Shown: piece by piece, positions 1 to 17,600 of the stretch | Layout of the letters: each line of letters starts with the position of its first letter | Numbering within the stretch: position 1 is the stretch's first letter | Assembly (NCBI GenBank): GCA_013399875.1 | Contig: VXAZ01001058.1 | Location: 1,546,880 to 1,610,879 of the forward strand | DNA from: Gymnorhina tibicen | Lineage: Eukaryota > Chordata > Aves > Passeriformes > Artamidae | Reading direction: 5' to 3' | Length of the DNA: 64,000 nt | The notes under the pieces: model-generated | Seen by the model: the letters and a program-made list of their open reading frames with translations, nothing else | Database searches by the model: none | Told to the model about the DNA's origin: nothing | Made by a program: the position numbers and the translations under genes

Positions 1-17
1 ACCCCGCAGCAGCTGCT

Positions 18-354
18 GGAGCCCTCAGCAGGAGCGAAGGAAAGGTTTCCATGAGGAAATGGAGCCCTCAGCAGGAGCGAAGGAAAGGTTTCCATGAGGA
101 GATGGAGCCCTCAGCAGGAGGAAGGAAAGGTTTCCATGAGGAGATGGAGCCCTCAGCAGGGGTGAAGGAAAGGTTTCCATGAGGAGATGGAGCCCTCAGC
201 AGGAGTGAAGGAAAGGTTTCCATGAGGAAATGGAGCCCTCAGCAGGAGGAAGGAAAGGTTTCCATGAGGAGATGGAGCCCTCAGCAGGAGGAAGGAAAGG
301 TTTCCATGAGGAGATGGAGCCCTCAGCAGGAGGAAGGAAAGGTTTCCACGAGGA
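18..354. repeat. Minisatellite, eight copies of a 42-43 bp unit
   Basis: Eight head-to-tail copies begin with GGAGCCCTCAG at about 18, 61, 104, 146, 189, 232, 274 and 316, so the unit alternates between 43 and 42 bp. Each copy contains GGAAAGGTTTCC and ends near ATGAGGAGAT or ATGAGGAAAT. Copies differ by a few substitutions and a one-base indel (GAGCGAAGG, GAGTGAAGG, GAGGAAGG). The last three copies are exactly 42 bp, so a 14-residue peptide repeat appears in one plus-strand frame. I regard that as a by-product of unit length, not a gene. The array may continue beyond the left edge of the window. Confidence 0.95.
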
Positions 355-1904
355 ACCGGCTCCAGCAGCGCCGTGCTCCGCTGTGAGGCCACGGCTCCCC
401 TGGCACACCGAGGGCTTTGCCCTCTGGAAGAGTTGGGCTCGTTGCCCTCTGCAGCTGCCAGCAGCACCTTGGTTCCTCTGATTTCAAGACTAAATCTATT
501 TGTGGTCAGTTTATACTAATTGTGCAAAGAATCGTAAATGGATTTTTTGGTTCTGCTCTATGGTTGGGCCAAATACAGAATAACACGTTGGGAAGAGAAG
601 CTAAATTCCAAAAAGGGGTTTTTATGTTGTTAGTGATAAGGATCATTGTAGGAATTCATCTTTCCTTATTTCCTGGATCATTTAAAGGGGAGAGAACATT
701 TGTTAAACAACCTAAGACTTCATTTGACACACAAGTGCTGCATCCCTCATGAAACAGAAGCAAGTCTGTGCTCTATTATTTTCTCTTCTTAAAATTAGAT
801 TATAACAGATGCCATCCCCTCCCCGTGCAGTTCAGTGCCAGCAAAAGTAAGTCTCTAATCACTTATATAAGCCTGGTGTCCTCACTTCTAGTCTCAATGT
901 TAAAATTCCTGTATTTTGCAGCAGTTACATTAAACATGTTCCCAGTTGTGTATTAGGACCCAAATGCAGAATTTCCCACAGTTTTCTGGTTTGTTCTAAT
1001 ATCACCACGGAACTATAAATTCAAGTCCAGCTTTGATCTACCTAAAAGATGGGAACTCCAGTGTGTAAGGCAGTTGCGATTTGGCTCTTGTGGTTATTGC
1101 ACAGGATCCATCACAGGAACATGTGCTTTATTGGGGGTTTTAAGTATTCTGTAGATTCAGGTTTTTCCTAACTCTAATTTTCTACTTATCTCAGTCATCC
1201 TTCAGTAAAAAAATACATGTAATGCATATGAAATGGCAGCTTTGAACTTCCAGCATGTTTTCCTTGCTAACATGGGGAAGCCACTTGTGTGGCTGCAGCC
1301 CCAATGTGTCCTTTCTTTCCTTTTTAATGAAACACGGTGTAAAGGTTTTCTCTTTAATAGCTTCGTGGCCAGGGATGTTTTAGACAAGGTCTGGGGCTGT
1401 TGAGCATGAACCTCTCTGGCCTGCTGAACTCTACCACCAGTGGATTAATTACAGAGTAACAGTGACTCCAAGCTTTGCTTATTTCCTAGGAAATTTCCTT
1501 CCTATTCCATGCGTTTCAACACCACGTCTGACTTTCTCACTCAGATAATAACATGGATTGTCAACCAAGCTGCTGTTTCAGCAAAGCATTTCCCTTTGAA
1601 GTATGTGCTGGTTTTTTTACAGGTCATTTTTTTCTTATTTGCAATGACAAAAGTGAACCCAGGGCTACTCCTTGGTTTTTATTTTCCAGGGTTTATTATT
1701 ATATTTACAGTTCCCTGTAAGAAGACACAACCCTTTCCCAGTAAGAGTTCTAATTCCTTTCTATGTTTCAAATACTAACGACCCATACACCCATATGGAA
1801 AGGAGGAAGATACTCAGTGATGAAGGAGGTATCTCTGGGGGCTGAAGCAGATGAGTAGAAAACTCAAATCATTATAAATATTACCGTACTACACTTTGGT
1901 ACAA
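355..1904. other. Downstream flank of the TMEM132 gene, no gene seen
   Basis: This stretch lies past the likely transcript end. It is AT-leaning single-copy-looking sequence with no open frame resembling a known protein and no transposon tail that I recognise. On the minus strand, AATAAA hexamers occur at 1692-1697 and 1126-1131 (TTTATT on the plus strand). They could serve as alternative distal poly(A) signals, which would make part of this stretch 3' UTR. Confidence 0.6.
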
Positions 1905-1952
1905 CCAAAACAAAAAAAAAAAAACCAAACCCCTTCAAAGAAAATATTTAAT
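1905..1952 (-). terminator. Candidate polyadenylation site of the TMEM132 gene
   Basis: Read on the minus strand, an ATTAAA hexamer (plus-strand TTTAAT at 1947-1952) is followed 15-40 nt later by a strongly G/U- and U-rich stretch. This is the complement of the run CCAAAACAAAAAAAAAAAAACCAAACCCC at about 1905-1932, described here only by composition: long T tract flanked by GGTTTTG and GGGGTTTGG. Signal plus downstream element is the usual vertebrate arrangement. It would give a 3' UTR of roughly 600 nt. Distal AATAAA signals exist, so this may be one of several sites. Confidence 0.4.
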
Positions 1953-2529
1953 GTTCCCTAAGTCAAATAAAATTCACAAACAATATAAGAGGAAATTAAC
2001 CACATGGGGTTTTTTATAGCTGTAAAAAATAATAAGACTACTTGGCTGCATTGCACATAGGCAATAAAATGAGATTCATTCCGATCCCTTTTTCCAGGAG
2101 CCTCCTTGCAGGCTGTAAGCAAGAAATGTCCACTGTGCTTTACAAAGGACGACGACTAGAAAAAATCAATGCAAACAAACATCCCTTTCTTTTCTGATTT
2201 ACCATTTATCATGAGAGATGACAAACAAATGAAGTCTCCTCTGAGTCTGAGCGCGGTTGGATTAGCATTTCGCTCGCACCAGGCAGTACAAAAACAGCCA
2301 TCGTGTGTGACACCTCCGGCACCTACAGGGAGCTGTTTTAGGGGCACATCCTGGTTTGTGGTGAAACAGGATTAACTCAGCCAGCCTCTTGTACCTGCTC
2401 TCTGGTATCAGGTTATCATCTCAGTACCTCCAGGGTTGGGCTGTCTTGTTGCTATTGCTGACTGGACTGACTGCTCCACCATCCATAAACAGAAGGCATA
2501 AAGGTGATTACAAACATAAGAAAGTAGTT
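1930..2529 (-). other. TMEM132C: Presumed 3' UTR of the TMEM132 gene
   Basis: This is the sequence between the TAA stop at 2530-2532 and the candidate poly(A) site. No frame here continues the protein. The extent is inferred from the poly(A) signal only. A longer UTR is possible. Confidence 0.4.
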
Positions 2530-6881
<4,352 letters not shown>

Positions 6882-8933
6882 TCAACGAGATAAGTGTTAT
6901 CACCTGCTGCTGGCTGAGACAGGAGACCAGCGTTTGGGATGGGCAGGTTACTAAATCTTGGGGAGAGGCTTGTGCAGCTTTCTGTGCTGTACAATTTAAA
7001 AGCTACTGTCGCTTCTTCCAGTAAATCCTTTGTTTGTGTGGGACCTCCCAGCAACTTGAAAATCTGTCTGTCATTGCTGGGATCCTAGTGGAGCCACTGC
7101 CTGTGCTCCAGGCAGCAGTGGAATCGTGCAGAGGGCTCAGGAAAGCAGAGGGAAATGTTTATGAGAGGGCAGCTGTGGAACAGAGCCCTGTAGCAGCCCG
7201 TCAGGGGTGGCAGAAGGTGTTTTACATCCTTTCCTCCACCTTTGCCCGTAACATTTGTATCGCTGTGCTCATCCCTTCAAATCTCCTCCAACACCTCCGG
7301 CATTCCGTGCCGAGGCAGAGCCACCCCACCTCATCCCCATCCCTGCTGTGCTTCATTGATTGCTCTGCTCTTGAGGAACACACCGTGATCTCACCTTAAA
7401 TCTCACCCACTTCGTGCCATGTCTGGTGTGTTCAGTCATGCGGTGACCTCAGGTGGCTTCCCAAAAACCAAATTAGGCACTTAGGCTCCCACTCAGGGCA
7501 CGGGTTACTCAGACTACGCCGTGCAGAAACACCTGCAGCTTTACACACACTTCCTTCACCATTCTCTATCTGTCCCCCTTTCCAAATAGAACCTGTGAAA
7601 TAAAACAGCTTTCCCTAAAGCTCAGAGAAGGCATCACAGTGATTTGTACGTGATAGCAGTGCTGTCACACCTCAGAGTTTTGTCTGCTTGAAGACCCAGT
7701 TTACCACCAATATTAATATTTTATAATTTTTTTTTTTGCTCTTGTTCATTGCCTGGGACAAGCACATGGATCCTCTTATCTCTTCCAAGTCAGGTGTTAA
7801 GCAGTAGGTGGTCACACTTATACTCATTATGCCCCCATGCTGTGGATTCATCGCTCAGAAATAATTTGCCTCCCTCTTGTATTTATTGAGCCTGAAGCCA
7901 CCTCTGTATCAAGGGTGGGAAATACAGGGTAAGTCTGTTATTTTTCAAAGTATTGTGGGAGGTATTTTTGTGGGTACTGTGTTCCTTTATCTTCTCCTTT
8001 GAAATAGCAGCTATGAAAAACTATTATAAAACAGAATTGCTTCTGTTATAAATTGTTTTATGACAAAGTTGGCAGCCAGTAAGCTGAAAACATATCTAAG
8101 AAAAACCCTTGTGCTCTTCAAAATGACTGAAAGCCCCGGTGTTACAGAACCTAATCCACTGGAAATACATTTTCAATGCATCACTTGGTAGCTGAATATT
8201 TATATTCAGCCTCAAGAAAATGGTCTTTGGTACCTTTTGGTTTTGTGTGTGTAAAACAAGTGTCCATCATGACTTGCTGAATGAAACATCATTGAAATGA
8301 CAATGGAATTGTTGGGGGAAAAGACAAGGCTACTAAAACAGGATTTAGATTTCCCAAAGAAATCAGTCTCACAGACTTTGATTAGCTGTGTATTTCAGGG
8401 AAACCTTCAGTTGTTCTCTCCTTCCCAACACTGGTGTCAGTCTGAAGTCGGCTCACAGTTGGCAAAACAGCCCCAAGGAAAGTTCTGGAAGGGGGAATAT
8501 TCACAGAGCTTTTGTGGCCCATATCCATCTGTGCTGTAAAAGGATTCATGAGCTCCTTAATGTTCCCACTTCCAATTTACTCCTGCATTCTGACCCTCTT
8601 CAACTCAGCTAAGCCAGAACCCAGCTCCGAACGAGCTCAGACTTTGGGAAAACCAAGTTCAGAGCTGAGATTTTGGGATTTGACCCTCTCTTAATAATAC
8701 AGCCAGGAACATTAATGCCTGTGCAGAACTGGACAGAAATGTGCAAAAGCTGTTCAGGTAAGGAGCACTTGTGGGATTTGGGGCAAAAGAGCACAGAGCT
8801 GATGGGAACGGGTCTTGTTAGGGGAAGGAGACCCAGCAGCAGCGTTCTGGGGCTTGCAGGAAATGTTCACTTACTCAGCATTCACAGCAGCATCATCTGA
8901 CACAGCTCCCTTTCCCTTCCTGTTACACAGCCT

Positions 8934-9024
8934 GCTGGTTGTCCCTGCCCAGGGCAGGGGTTGGAACATGATCATCTTTAAGGTCTCTTTCAACCCATTC
9001 TTTCAAACTCATTCTGTGATGTGA
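8934..9024 (+). mobile_element. CR1-type LINE, 3' terminal fragment
   Basis: The sequence TGTCCCTGCCCAGGGCAGG, then GGTTGGAAC, ATGATCATCTTTAAGGTC and TTTCAACCCATTCT, ending in CATTCTGTGATGTGATG, follows the 3' end of avian CR1 elements step by step, including the terminal ATTCTRTGAT-like octamers. It is a short, strongly 5'-truncated copy, as is usual for CR1, and lies antisense to the host gene. Confidence 0.85.
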
Positions 9025-12000
9025 TGTTTTATTCAGGCCCAGTGGGTTGCTGTTGTGTTTATTTATGTGCTTGTTTATTTCTGCTTTCACTGTTTAAAAC
9101 TTTACACCACTGCATTGTCCAAGAGCAAATCCGTTCCAAACAACTGGAGGGAATTATTTTTCAGCCCCAGCTCATAAATGTGAGCTGTGGGAAGAATGAC
9201 CAGAGGGAAGGATTGTTGCACAGGGGAACAGAGGGAGCACTCCTGCCCTTATCTCCAGGACTAAGACTGCATGGGCAGCCAGCATTTACCACAACAAAAA
9301 GATGATCCAAGTCCAGCCCTTTCTTTGGGGTATCTTTAGCAAACAAATGCAAAGGCTCAATTTCAGCACAAAACCATTTAGAGATGTTTATATACTTCTC
9401 CTCAGGAAATGTTTTCTGTGGCGAACAAATGTGGAGCATCAGCAAAGCATCTCCAGCCCACGGAACGAGCAAGGCACGTTCTTATGTCAGTGCACAGGAG
9501 AGGGAGGTGTCTGAATTTCCAGCACAAGCTCTGCAAGCCTGCTTTACCAGGTACCAACTCAAGTTCTTTCTCTTTTTTTGAACAAAGGATATCATTTTCC
9601 ACTCCAAAGCCACAAAACCAAGATTTAGGCAGTAAGTCAGTGGTTTGTCTCCATGCATGCAACAAAATGTTTGAGATCCAGTGAACCACACAGTTCCCTT
9701 TAAACTCCTCATTACAGTGTTTTCAGTAAGTTTAAAATCCTTCATTAAGCAGGGAGCTCATTTTCTGCTTAAGACAAGTCCCGGTGAATATAAGCTATTG
9801 CTGCATATTGTGCTTTTTTCCCCTTGGTCATCTCCGAAAATCTCTCCGAATCCTTCCTACCCTGTTTCTTGCTGCTTGGCAAACTTGCTTGGAAGGTTTT
9901 TTGCTTTTCTGGAGCGAGCCAAGGTTGCCAGAATTACATTTAATTTACATTTCACAGAGAGAAAGGCTGTGCCAGGGAGCTGAGTTAAACCAGCAGCCCT
10001 GTTCCAAGGGTGCCTGCGAGCACTGATCTAATCAGTGATCTGTCAGCTCCACGTTACAGACACTGTCTCGGAGCAGTTGAAGTGCGTCTCTTTTAATTTG
10101 CACCCCTCTCAAACCAGGCATCAGTTCTTGGGCCAGATGCTAGTTTTCTGTTAAAAAAACACCCTAAAGAAATCAGTTTTGCTGGGTTTGAATTTGAAAT
10201 ACTCATTGCAAAGAGTCGTATGTTTAAAAAACATTTGCAACGCCCCAAACTGAAGAAAAAATCTCTTTCAGACACAAATTGCAAACCACTAGAAGTTGAT
10301 TTAGTGGAAGCTACAGAAATAAGCTGCACATAGCTCCACTCACAGTTCAAGAAGAAATGTAATTTGGTACTTTTACAGATCTTGAAAATACAGCCTACCT
10401 ATTAACAAAAATCTCCAGGCCTTATCTCCATAGGACATTAAAATCAATTAACTAAAGGAGCAAATTTACAGCGAGTTCAGGCTTTGTGCAGATGCTGTTA
10501 CCCACAAATGGAATGGTTTGGATCCAGTGTCGCTTAATTTGCCTTAAAGTGCAGCTTCACTCCTGAGGGGCAGCGCTCAGCCAGCGTTTCCCTAAAGCAG
10601 TTTATTTTGTCCTGCTTTTAACTCGGGCCAACTTTCCTGCTTTCGTCTCCAGAGTTGGACAGGACCAAAGCAGAGCTGGTCAAAGCTCTGTGCCTGAAGT
10701 GAAGCTCGTGCTGGTGGTGTTGGGAGCCTCCTGAAAACAATGTCCTATCCCAGCTGCAAATATTTACTGAAATTAAATTTCCAGCTTGTTCTGTGAGACT
10801 TTGGCCATGCAATTCCTATTAGTGCAAGCTGGAGCCACTCATCCCATGTAAATATGTGTGCACAGAGCTAGTGCAGGAACCTCAAGAAGAAGGTAATTAT
10901 TTTGCAGCTGCATGAGGAATAGAAATAAATGTTCTTGTTAGACTAGCAGAGTCTGCCTGGACCTCTTCTACACTCTAATATTTGACTTTAATTTAAATAT
11001 ACACCTATTGTTTGCTGAGGCTGTGGGTTTGTGCAGCCCGTGCTGGCTCTGGCACCACATTCCCTGCACCAGTCAGGAGATGATCGTGGAGCTGAATTTC
11101 ACCTGCCAAGGGGGGCTCTTCCTATCTGCAGCAGCACTCACCAGAGATCGAGTTCTCCTCTCGATAATGTCAAAGATTTGCCATCTATTTGCGGGCTGAG
11201 CTGGTAAATTGTGTTGCTGCTCTTACACAGGGGAGATGAACTGGGTTTTTTCCCAGTTTCTGGCATAAACCCAGCCTGTCTTTTCCTTTCTGTTCTCTAC
11301 CAAGTTCCTGCTCCTGCAGCAGTTCAGACCAGCTAGAAACCAGCACAGTTCAAACTGTGCATGGGGCACTTGTAAAGCTTTTGTACAGACCCTGGTTTTT
11401 CCATTGCTTCGTGGAAATGATTCAAGAAGGAAGGTGAGCAAGCATGTCTGTAATCACATGTGTTTTACAATTACAAACATGACAGGGTTTATAGGGAGAA
11501 GCAAGACATTTTATTGGCTCAACAACCATCACGGGAAGGAACAGATGTGATTTGGGGCATATAAACTCTTTTTTCAGGTCTGCCAGAGAACAGCTCTGTT
11601 CAGATGAAGAACAGCCATGCTGATGCACTGGTTTCACAAACGTTTCTTTTGTTAACAGCACCAATAAAAACGTTTAAAAGATTATTGTAAACCCAGTTCT
11701 ATTTTGCCATCTGGCTCAGCCCCTCAGACAACTGAACCAGCACAGCCACGCTGTGGGTGTGGGAATGAGGCCCTGGGGCAGCCAGAGGAGATGAAAGGAA
11801 GTTTGGAGGTTGCTGAAGTGTCTCTGAACAATCCCTATAAAAATGCTCCAAAATTTTAGCTGCTGTATATTGATGAATAACTTTCTAGCAATGTTTAGTT
11901 CCTGCTGAGAAGACGAGGAGGGGTGTGAGGACACTTCCAAGAGGAGGAAAGTGGAAAATGATTTTGTTTGTGGTGAGGTGAGCTATGAAGAAGCCACACT

Positions 12001-13813
12001 GCAATCCTGCCATGACCAGAACAGTGACAGAGTTTCAGCTGATTTTTGGGCTATGTCTGACTGAACCTTAGTTTCAGGCTGCCTAAGGCTGGCAGAAAGA
12101 ATCCTTGGAAAGGATCCTTGAGTTTCCTTCAAGGGCAGATATCAAAAACCTCATGCAAATTGCCAATACTGGCTCTTACATGAAGGTGAAGTGGAAATAA
12201 CACAATGCTATGGCTTCACCTGCTGGGAAATGCTTGGATTTGGGGTTTTTGCAAAGATAAAAGCACTCTGCTCGCTCTCTTTCAAACCTAAAGCTCCTGA
12301 CTGCAGTCCAAATGTCTTGAGTGCTTCAGGTTATCACTTAAAAACTCATAAAAACTCCCCCATGTTTAGGATTTTGGGAAACACATAGGAGATGGAGGTA
12401 TAAGCAGATTAAAAAGTAAAGAGACAAGTCATAATAATAAAAAAGAACCAAAGTGAAAAGCCACTAAATCTCAGGTAAAAACCGTCCAAATCTAAAAATA
12501 AAGGAAATGTAAAAACCTTACGTGCAAAGTAAATGTCAGAGTGAGCACAGCTAATGCCAGCTCTGAACTGTTGATTTAGAATACCTCTGCAAAGTTAAAA
12601 AACCCCCATGAATGGTCAATAAAACAAAGAGATCATTTCTTTCCTGTTGAAACCTCTCCTGTTCACACGGGCACGGAGCTACCAGGGGATGGCACAGTGT
12701 CCATACTTTCCCTCCCTCCTCCACGGAAAGCGCCTGCAGGACGCGTGCCAGCAGCCCCAGCGCACCCCAAGCAGCAGAAATGCTTTGCACCAAAACTCTG
12801 TAAAGCTTGCCAGCTTGCAGGCAGAGCAGACTCTCAGACCGTTCTCTTTAGTTCAGCTGGCCAAACAAATCGGGAGGAGACACCGGGGGTAACTTTCCAG
12901 CACTGCCTCTAACGGGTTTAACGTGAGGATGCCCACGACGGCGAAGCTCGGCTGAATGTCTCACTCCCTGCAAAGTCTGCTCCCGCAATAAACACCGGCC
13001 TAATCCTGCAGCCGTTTGCTCAGCAAAATCCGCTCTGCTTTGAGCAGGATCTGTGCCTCGGGGGTGGGACAGGCAGGCAGAAGAGGGGAGTTCAGTGAGG
13101 ATTTAAGCAGTCGGCCTAAATCCGTTCCTTCCTCACCTAGCACAGCTCTTCCTGCCACAAGCGGCAGCGCTGAAGCAAACACACCGATTTCTCTTGTGCC
13201 AGATCCTCATCACCTCTTCTGTCATAGCCAAAAAATAATCAAGAGGTCAGCCATTCCCCTTCTCTGAAGCTCATTATCTGACTATCCTGCAAACTGTGTC
13301 CTATTGCCCTCAGTTTTATGCCCTCATAAAGTGCTGGGTAATTCTCCTCCGCTGCTGTCTGGGCTCTTCAGGCTCTTCATGGAGATGTTCTCCTGGGCAC
13401 TGGAGAGCTTGAGCTGGAACTGCCACAGTGTTCAGCACTCCACTTCCTGCTGCCAGCAAGGCTTTTTCCCTGGGTTATAAATCTGAGCTGGTGGCACGCC
13501 TTTTCCCCGCTAATATTTTTCAACTCCGCCTGAAATCCACCAACACAGCAGCGTTCCTGGAAGTTTTAATCTTGCAAATTGTGCAAGGGATTGTTATTAT
13601 AGAATGGGCATTTCCAGCAGGGAATTATGGGATCAGAGCTCAAAATCCCCGCTCCCTTCCCCTCCTTTTTTCCCTGTCCACTTTTTCGTGGTGGAACATG
13701 GCCTTCAGTAGGAGTCTAAGTTGTTTCTTACTTAATTCGGAGCTGCTAAGTAATGCTGCAGCCAGGTGTGCTGTTCAGTGCGTGTGCCCTGCCTGAATAA
13801 CCACCCTAATCCC

Positions 13814-13905
13814 TGGAATCACAGAAGCTCTGGGTTGGAAGAGACCCTGACTGGGCACCTACTCCAACGCTGTGGCAGTGACACAGACCTGACCCCTTCC
13901 CTGGC
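13814..13905 (-). mobile_element. Possible diverged CR1 tail in reverse orientation
   Basis: On the plus strand it opens with GGAATCACAGAAGCTCTGGG, then TTGGAAGAGACC and ACTCCAAC. This resembles the reverse complement of a CR1 3' end (AATCATAGAAT...GGTTGGAAGGGACC...AGTCCAACC). Similarity fades after about 80 bp, so this is a tentative call for an old copy. Confidence 0.5.
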
Positions 13906-13962
13906 CCTGCCATTTGTCCCAGCAGCCAGGAATTGAGGTCTGGCAGTGCTGAATGTCTCTCT

Positions 13963-13976
13963 CACACACACACACA
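13963..13976. repeat. (CA)7 dinucleotide run
   Basis: Seven CA units are preceded by TCTCT. It is a short microsatellite near the exon 6 side of the intron. Confidence 0.9.
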
Positions 13977-14215
13977 GAGCTTGTGTAACACCAACAGGAG
14001 AGGTCCAGGTCCTTTTCCTCAGCTTTGCACATCAGAATGTGTGATACAAGTTCCTGAGATTGTGTGGAATTGATTAATGCTCCAGGCAAAGCCACTGACT
14101 TTTAAACTGTACAGCTCAGGATAAAATGCAGCGATTGTGGGATGTTTAATGAAGGCTGAGGCAGACTGTAAAGCTGATGGCAAACAGGAGAGTTTAGATT
14201 CTGAGAAAGGTTCTA

Positions 14216-14602
<387 letters not shown>

Positions 14603-17600
14603 CTAATTAGGTGCAAACAGTGATAAATGGACCCCAGGGAAAGAGTTCTGCTTTCCTCAAAGGATACTACTCGAACTACAAAAATAATTTAGTGATGTTA
14701 TATAACCTGTGTGAATCTTTTATACTAGGCAAATTAAACTCTTCATGAATCAAACTCCATGTGCATCAACGTTTATGTTTACAACTTGCTTAAAGAACCA
14801 GGACAAAATGGGGCCATATGTTAGTAAGAAAAAGACTGACTCAGAACCATAAACCAGAATCCTTTCCCCTTTCCTTGAGTACTGTAACGCTGAAACACAA
14901 AGATCCCCTTATGGCTCATGAGCAGAAGTGCAGCAGAAGCATTATTTTTTAGAACTTCTGAGTAATTGTTTTAACAAAATGTATTCATAGTTGCTTTGTG
15001 GCACGCTGTGGAACCACTGCTAAAACGAGCGTGTGGGCTGCGTACTACAACTCGCCTGCCCTCCTGGGTTCAGGGATCTTCTGGCACGAGGTCAAGGGCC
15101 TGAGCACAGATCTTACTTCTATAAAACCATGATGTAGCAACTCATTTAATCTGCATCCTGGCAGACAGGGCTCCTTCTTTGTCAGGAAGGGGTTTTTAAT
15201 ATATTTGTAAAGATGTGTGTGTGTACTTTTAGATCCTATCCACAAACACGCAGTGATATATAAATAACATTTGTGTACATTATTCATGTATAACATTCAT
15301 GTGTAACATGGATCAGATACCTGTATAGCTGCATGTGTACACGGATTTTATCGAGATACAATTTATCCACACCCAGGTTTGCATTCTGCTGTGAAGGGAG
15401 AGAGGTGATCGTTTCCCACGGAGCCCGTGTAGCGTGGTTTTAATCTCTTAAACCCACAGCTCGTGGCGTGTGGTTGTGTTCCTGAAATGCACTTTGCTCT
15501 CCTGTCAGGACTGTTCCATGTCACGCTGTACAAGGCACTGGCACCCAGATCCAGAGGGATCCTGGCTAAGCCCGGGTTTAAATTCTGGTTTCCTGGAATT
15601 ACTGAGATAACTCACGTAGGCTTCAGCGGGGGATATGCTGAAACACAGGCTGGTTTCCCTCTGCAAACCTACCTCAAATCTTTTCAGATATTAGCAGGGA
15701 TTAGGGGTTACTGAGCCAAGAAAAATTAGAGAAAATCTCTGGCAGACGCTTTGTTTTGCTCAAAAATAGGCAATATTCAGATACGAAGTAAAAGGTCTGC
15801 CCTTCCATATTTGCCATTTTCAAGTCAGCTTCTCAGGCCCTTCTCAGTGTCCTGAACCTACAACAATTGCTGATTTACAAAGGGGCTAAGCCAGCTGGTG
15901 AGGGATGGGGCAAAGGAAACTGAGTCACTCCTCTGGAGAGAATATTCCTCCACGTAAATGCTTAATGAGCACAAGAATATAAAAATAATAAATCTAGATA
16001 ATCTGATAAAGAGCTTAAAATGGACTTCAGGCTCAGGAGTACCACAAATGAGACGGAGCATACTTGGAATCTTTTTTTCCCTCCCTCGTAATGTGTTACA
16101 AGTGTCTCTGGAAAGTTTAAGCACATTAAGCAAGCCCATTAATTGAATGAGCAGTTGAGATTCTAAACCATAAAGCTTACATCTAGGGAGTTATGTGAGA
16201 CTTAATACAAGACAGGAATAATTAAGAAAACTCAAAGAGGGAGGGATAAACATCAAGGCCAGATCAGGGGAATAACTAATATCTGACAAGACAGCAGCTA
16301 ATTTTTCAGATTCTCTTCTTGCTGCATCAAATGTTCTTGTCAGCAGGCAAGAAAGGTGCTAAATTAGGGAACTGAAAGACGGACATTAATTGTAGCTATA
16401 AAAATATCAGTCTAGGCTTACAAATTTCACAGATTTTATGTCTAGAGAGAGACACCCAGTCATTTATATACTGACCAAAAGGTAAGTACCAAGCAGGATA
16501 TATAACTACTCTGTAGTTCTTGTGTAGTGTTCAGAGCCCAGGATTCACTGAAGTGTATCTTCCAGAAAATAATCCAGCCTGGATAAGCAAACTTGAAGAG
16601 AGCCGTTGTTGTTTCAGTTCTCTGTCTGGAATTTGGGTTTAGTCTGTTAGGTACAAGCACACCGGATAATTCAAAGGGAAATGCAGCTGAGTCCCGTGAT
16701 AAAGCAGGATAGACCAAAGCTCACATGAGGAAGCCTCTATTTCACTCACACATATTTAACTGCTGCCATGTCTTGTGCACCAGCCTCACTGCAGTTGGTG
16801 TTAGAAAGTCGATTTGGCTCATCTGAAGGAAATGAGAAACCTGAGCGTGGACAGAAAGCGCCCAGCACTCCTGTTCCACCTGGGACCCGCTACAGACCCA
16901 GGGCAAAGAACTGATGGCGTCCCGGGAGCTGTGTCCGTGCCAGCGCCGCCGTGACGCTGCTCGGAGGTGAGCAGGGGATGAACACACGTTGAGCCCTGGG
17001 GGCTCGGTGCCAGCTGTCCTCTCTGGCCAGCGGCCCACAGCGATGTCCCCCGCACTCTCTCCCCTCTGAAGTCCCCTCCATGCTTCTCCAGCCACACTGT
17101 GGCTGCCAGAGGTGGCTGGTGATGCTGCTGGGAGGGAACCTGGCCAAGCGCTGCCGGGGTGTGGGGAGGGCCTGCCCGTTCCCAGCAGAACGTGCACGGG
17201 TTTGCCGTGGGCAGAGCTGCCTTAGCAGGTGACTTAACACAGAATTCTTTTGAGCTGCTGCTTCTGAGGGAACAAAGAGGGAAAAGGCTCTTAAATCTCT
17301 CCTGCAAACACTACACAGTGAGAAGAATCAGCAAAAGCTTAGAATGCCACCCTCTCATCTAAAATGCACGGAGCCCGGCTGTTTAAAGCAGTCTGTCACC
17401 ATCCATTGTCAGCTGCCTGACAGCACCAGAAAGTGCTGTTTGAGACAGTTTGCAGGGGAGCAGGCCAGCCACGATGTGCTCCCATATGCAGGTCAAGAGA
17501 AAGAGAGCTGCAATTAACCTCTCTGGGCTTTGAAGCAGGTGGTTGGCTCCAATCCCTACAAGTAATTGTAAAAAAGCACAATTTGCCCTGTAGAGTCTGT

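Noticed and set aside
16819..17307. 162-codon minus-strand frame in a GC-rich patch
   Set aside because: Three overlapping frames are open here because GC-rich sequence lacks stops. There is no recognisable protein and no splice or TMEM132 motif.
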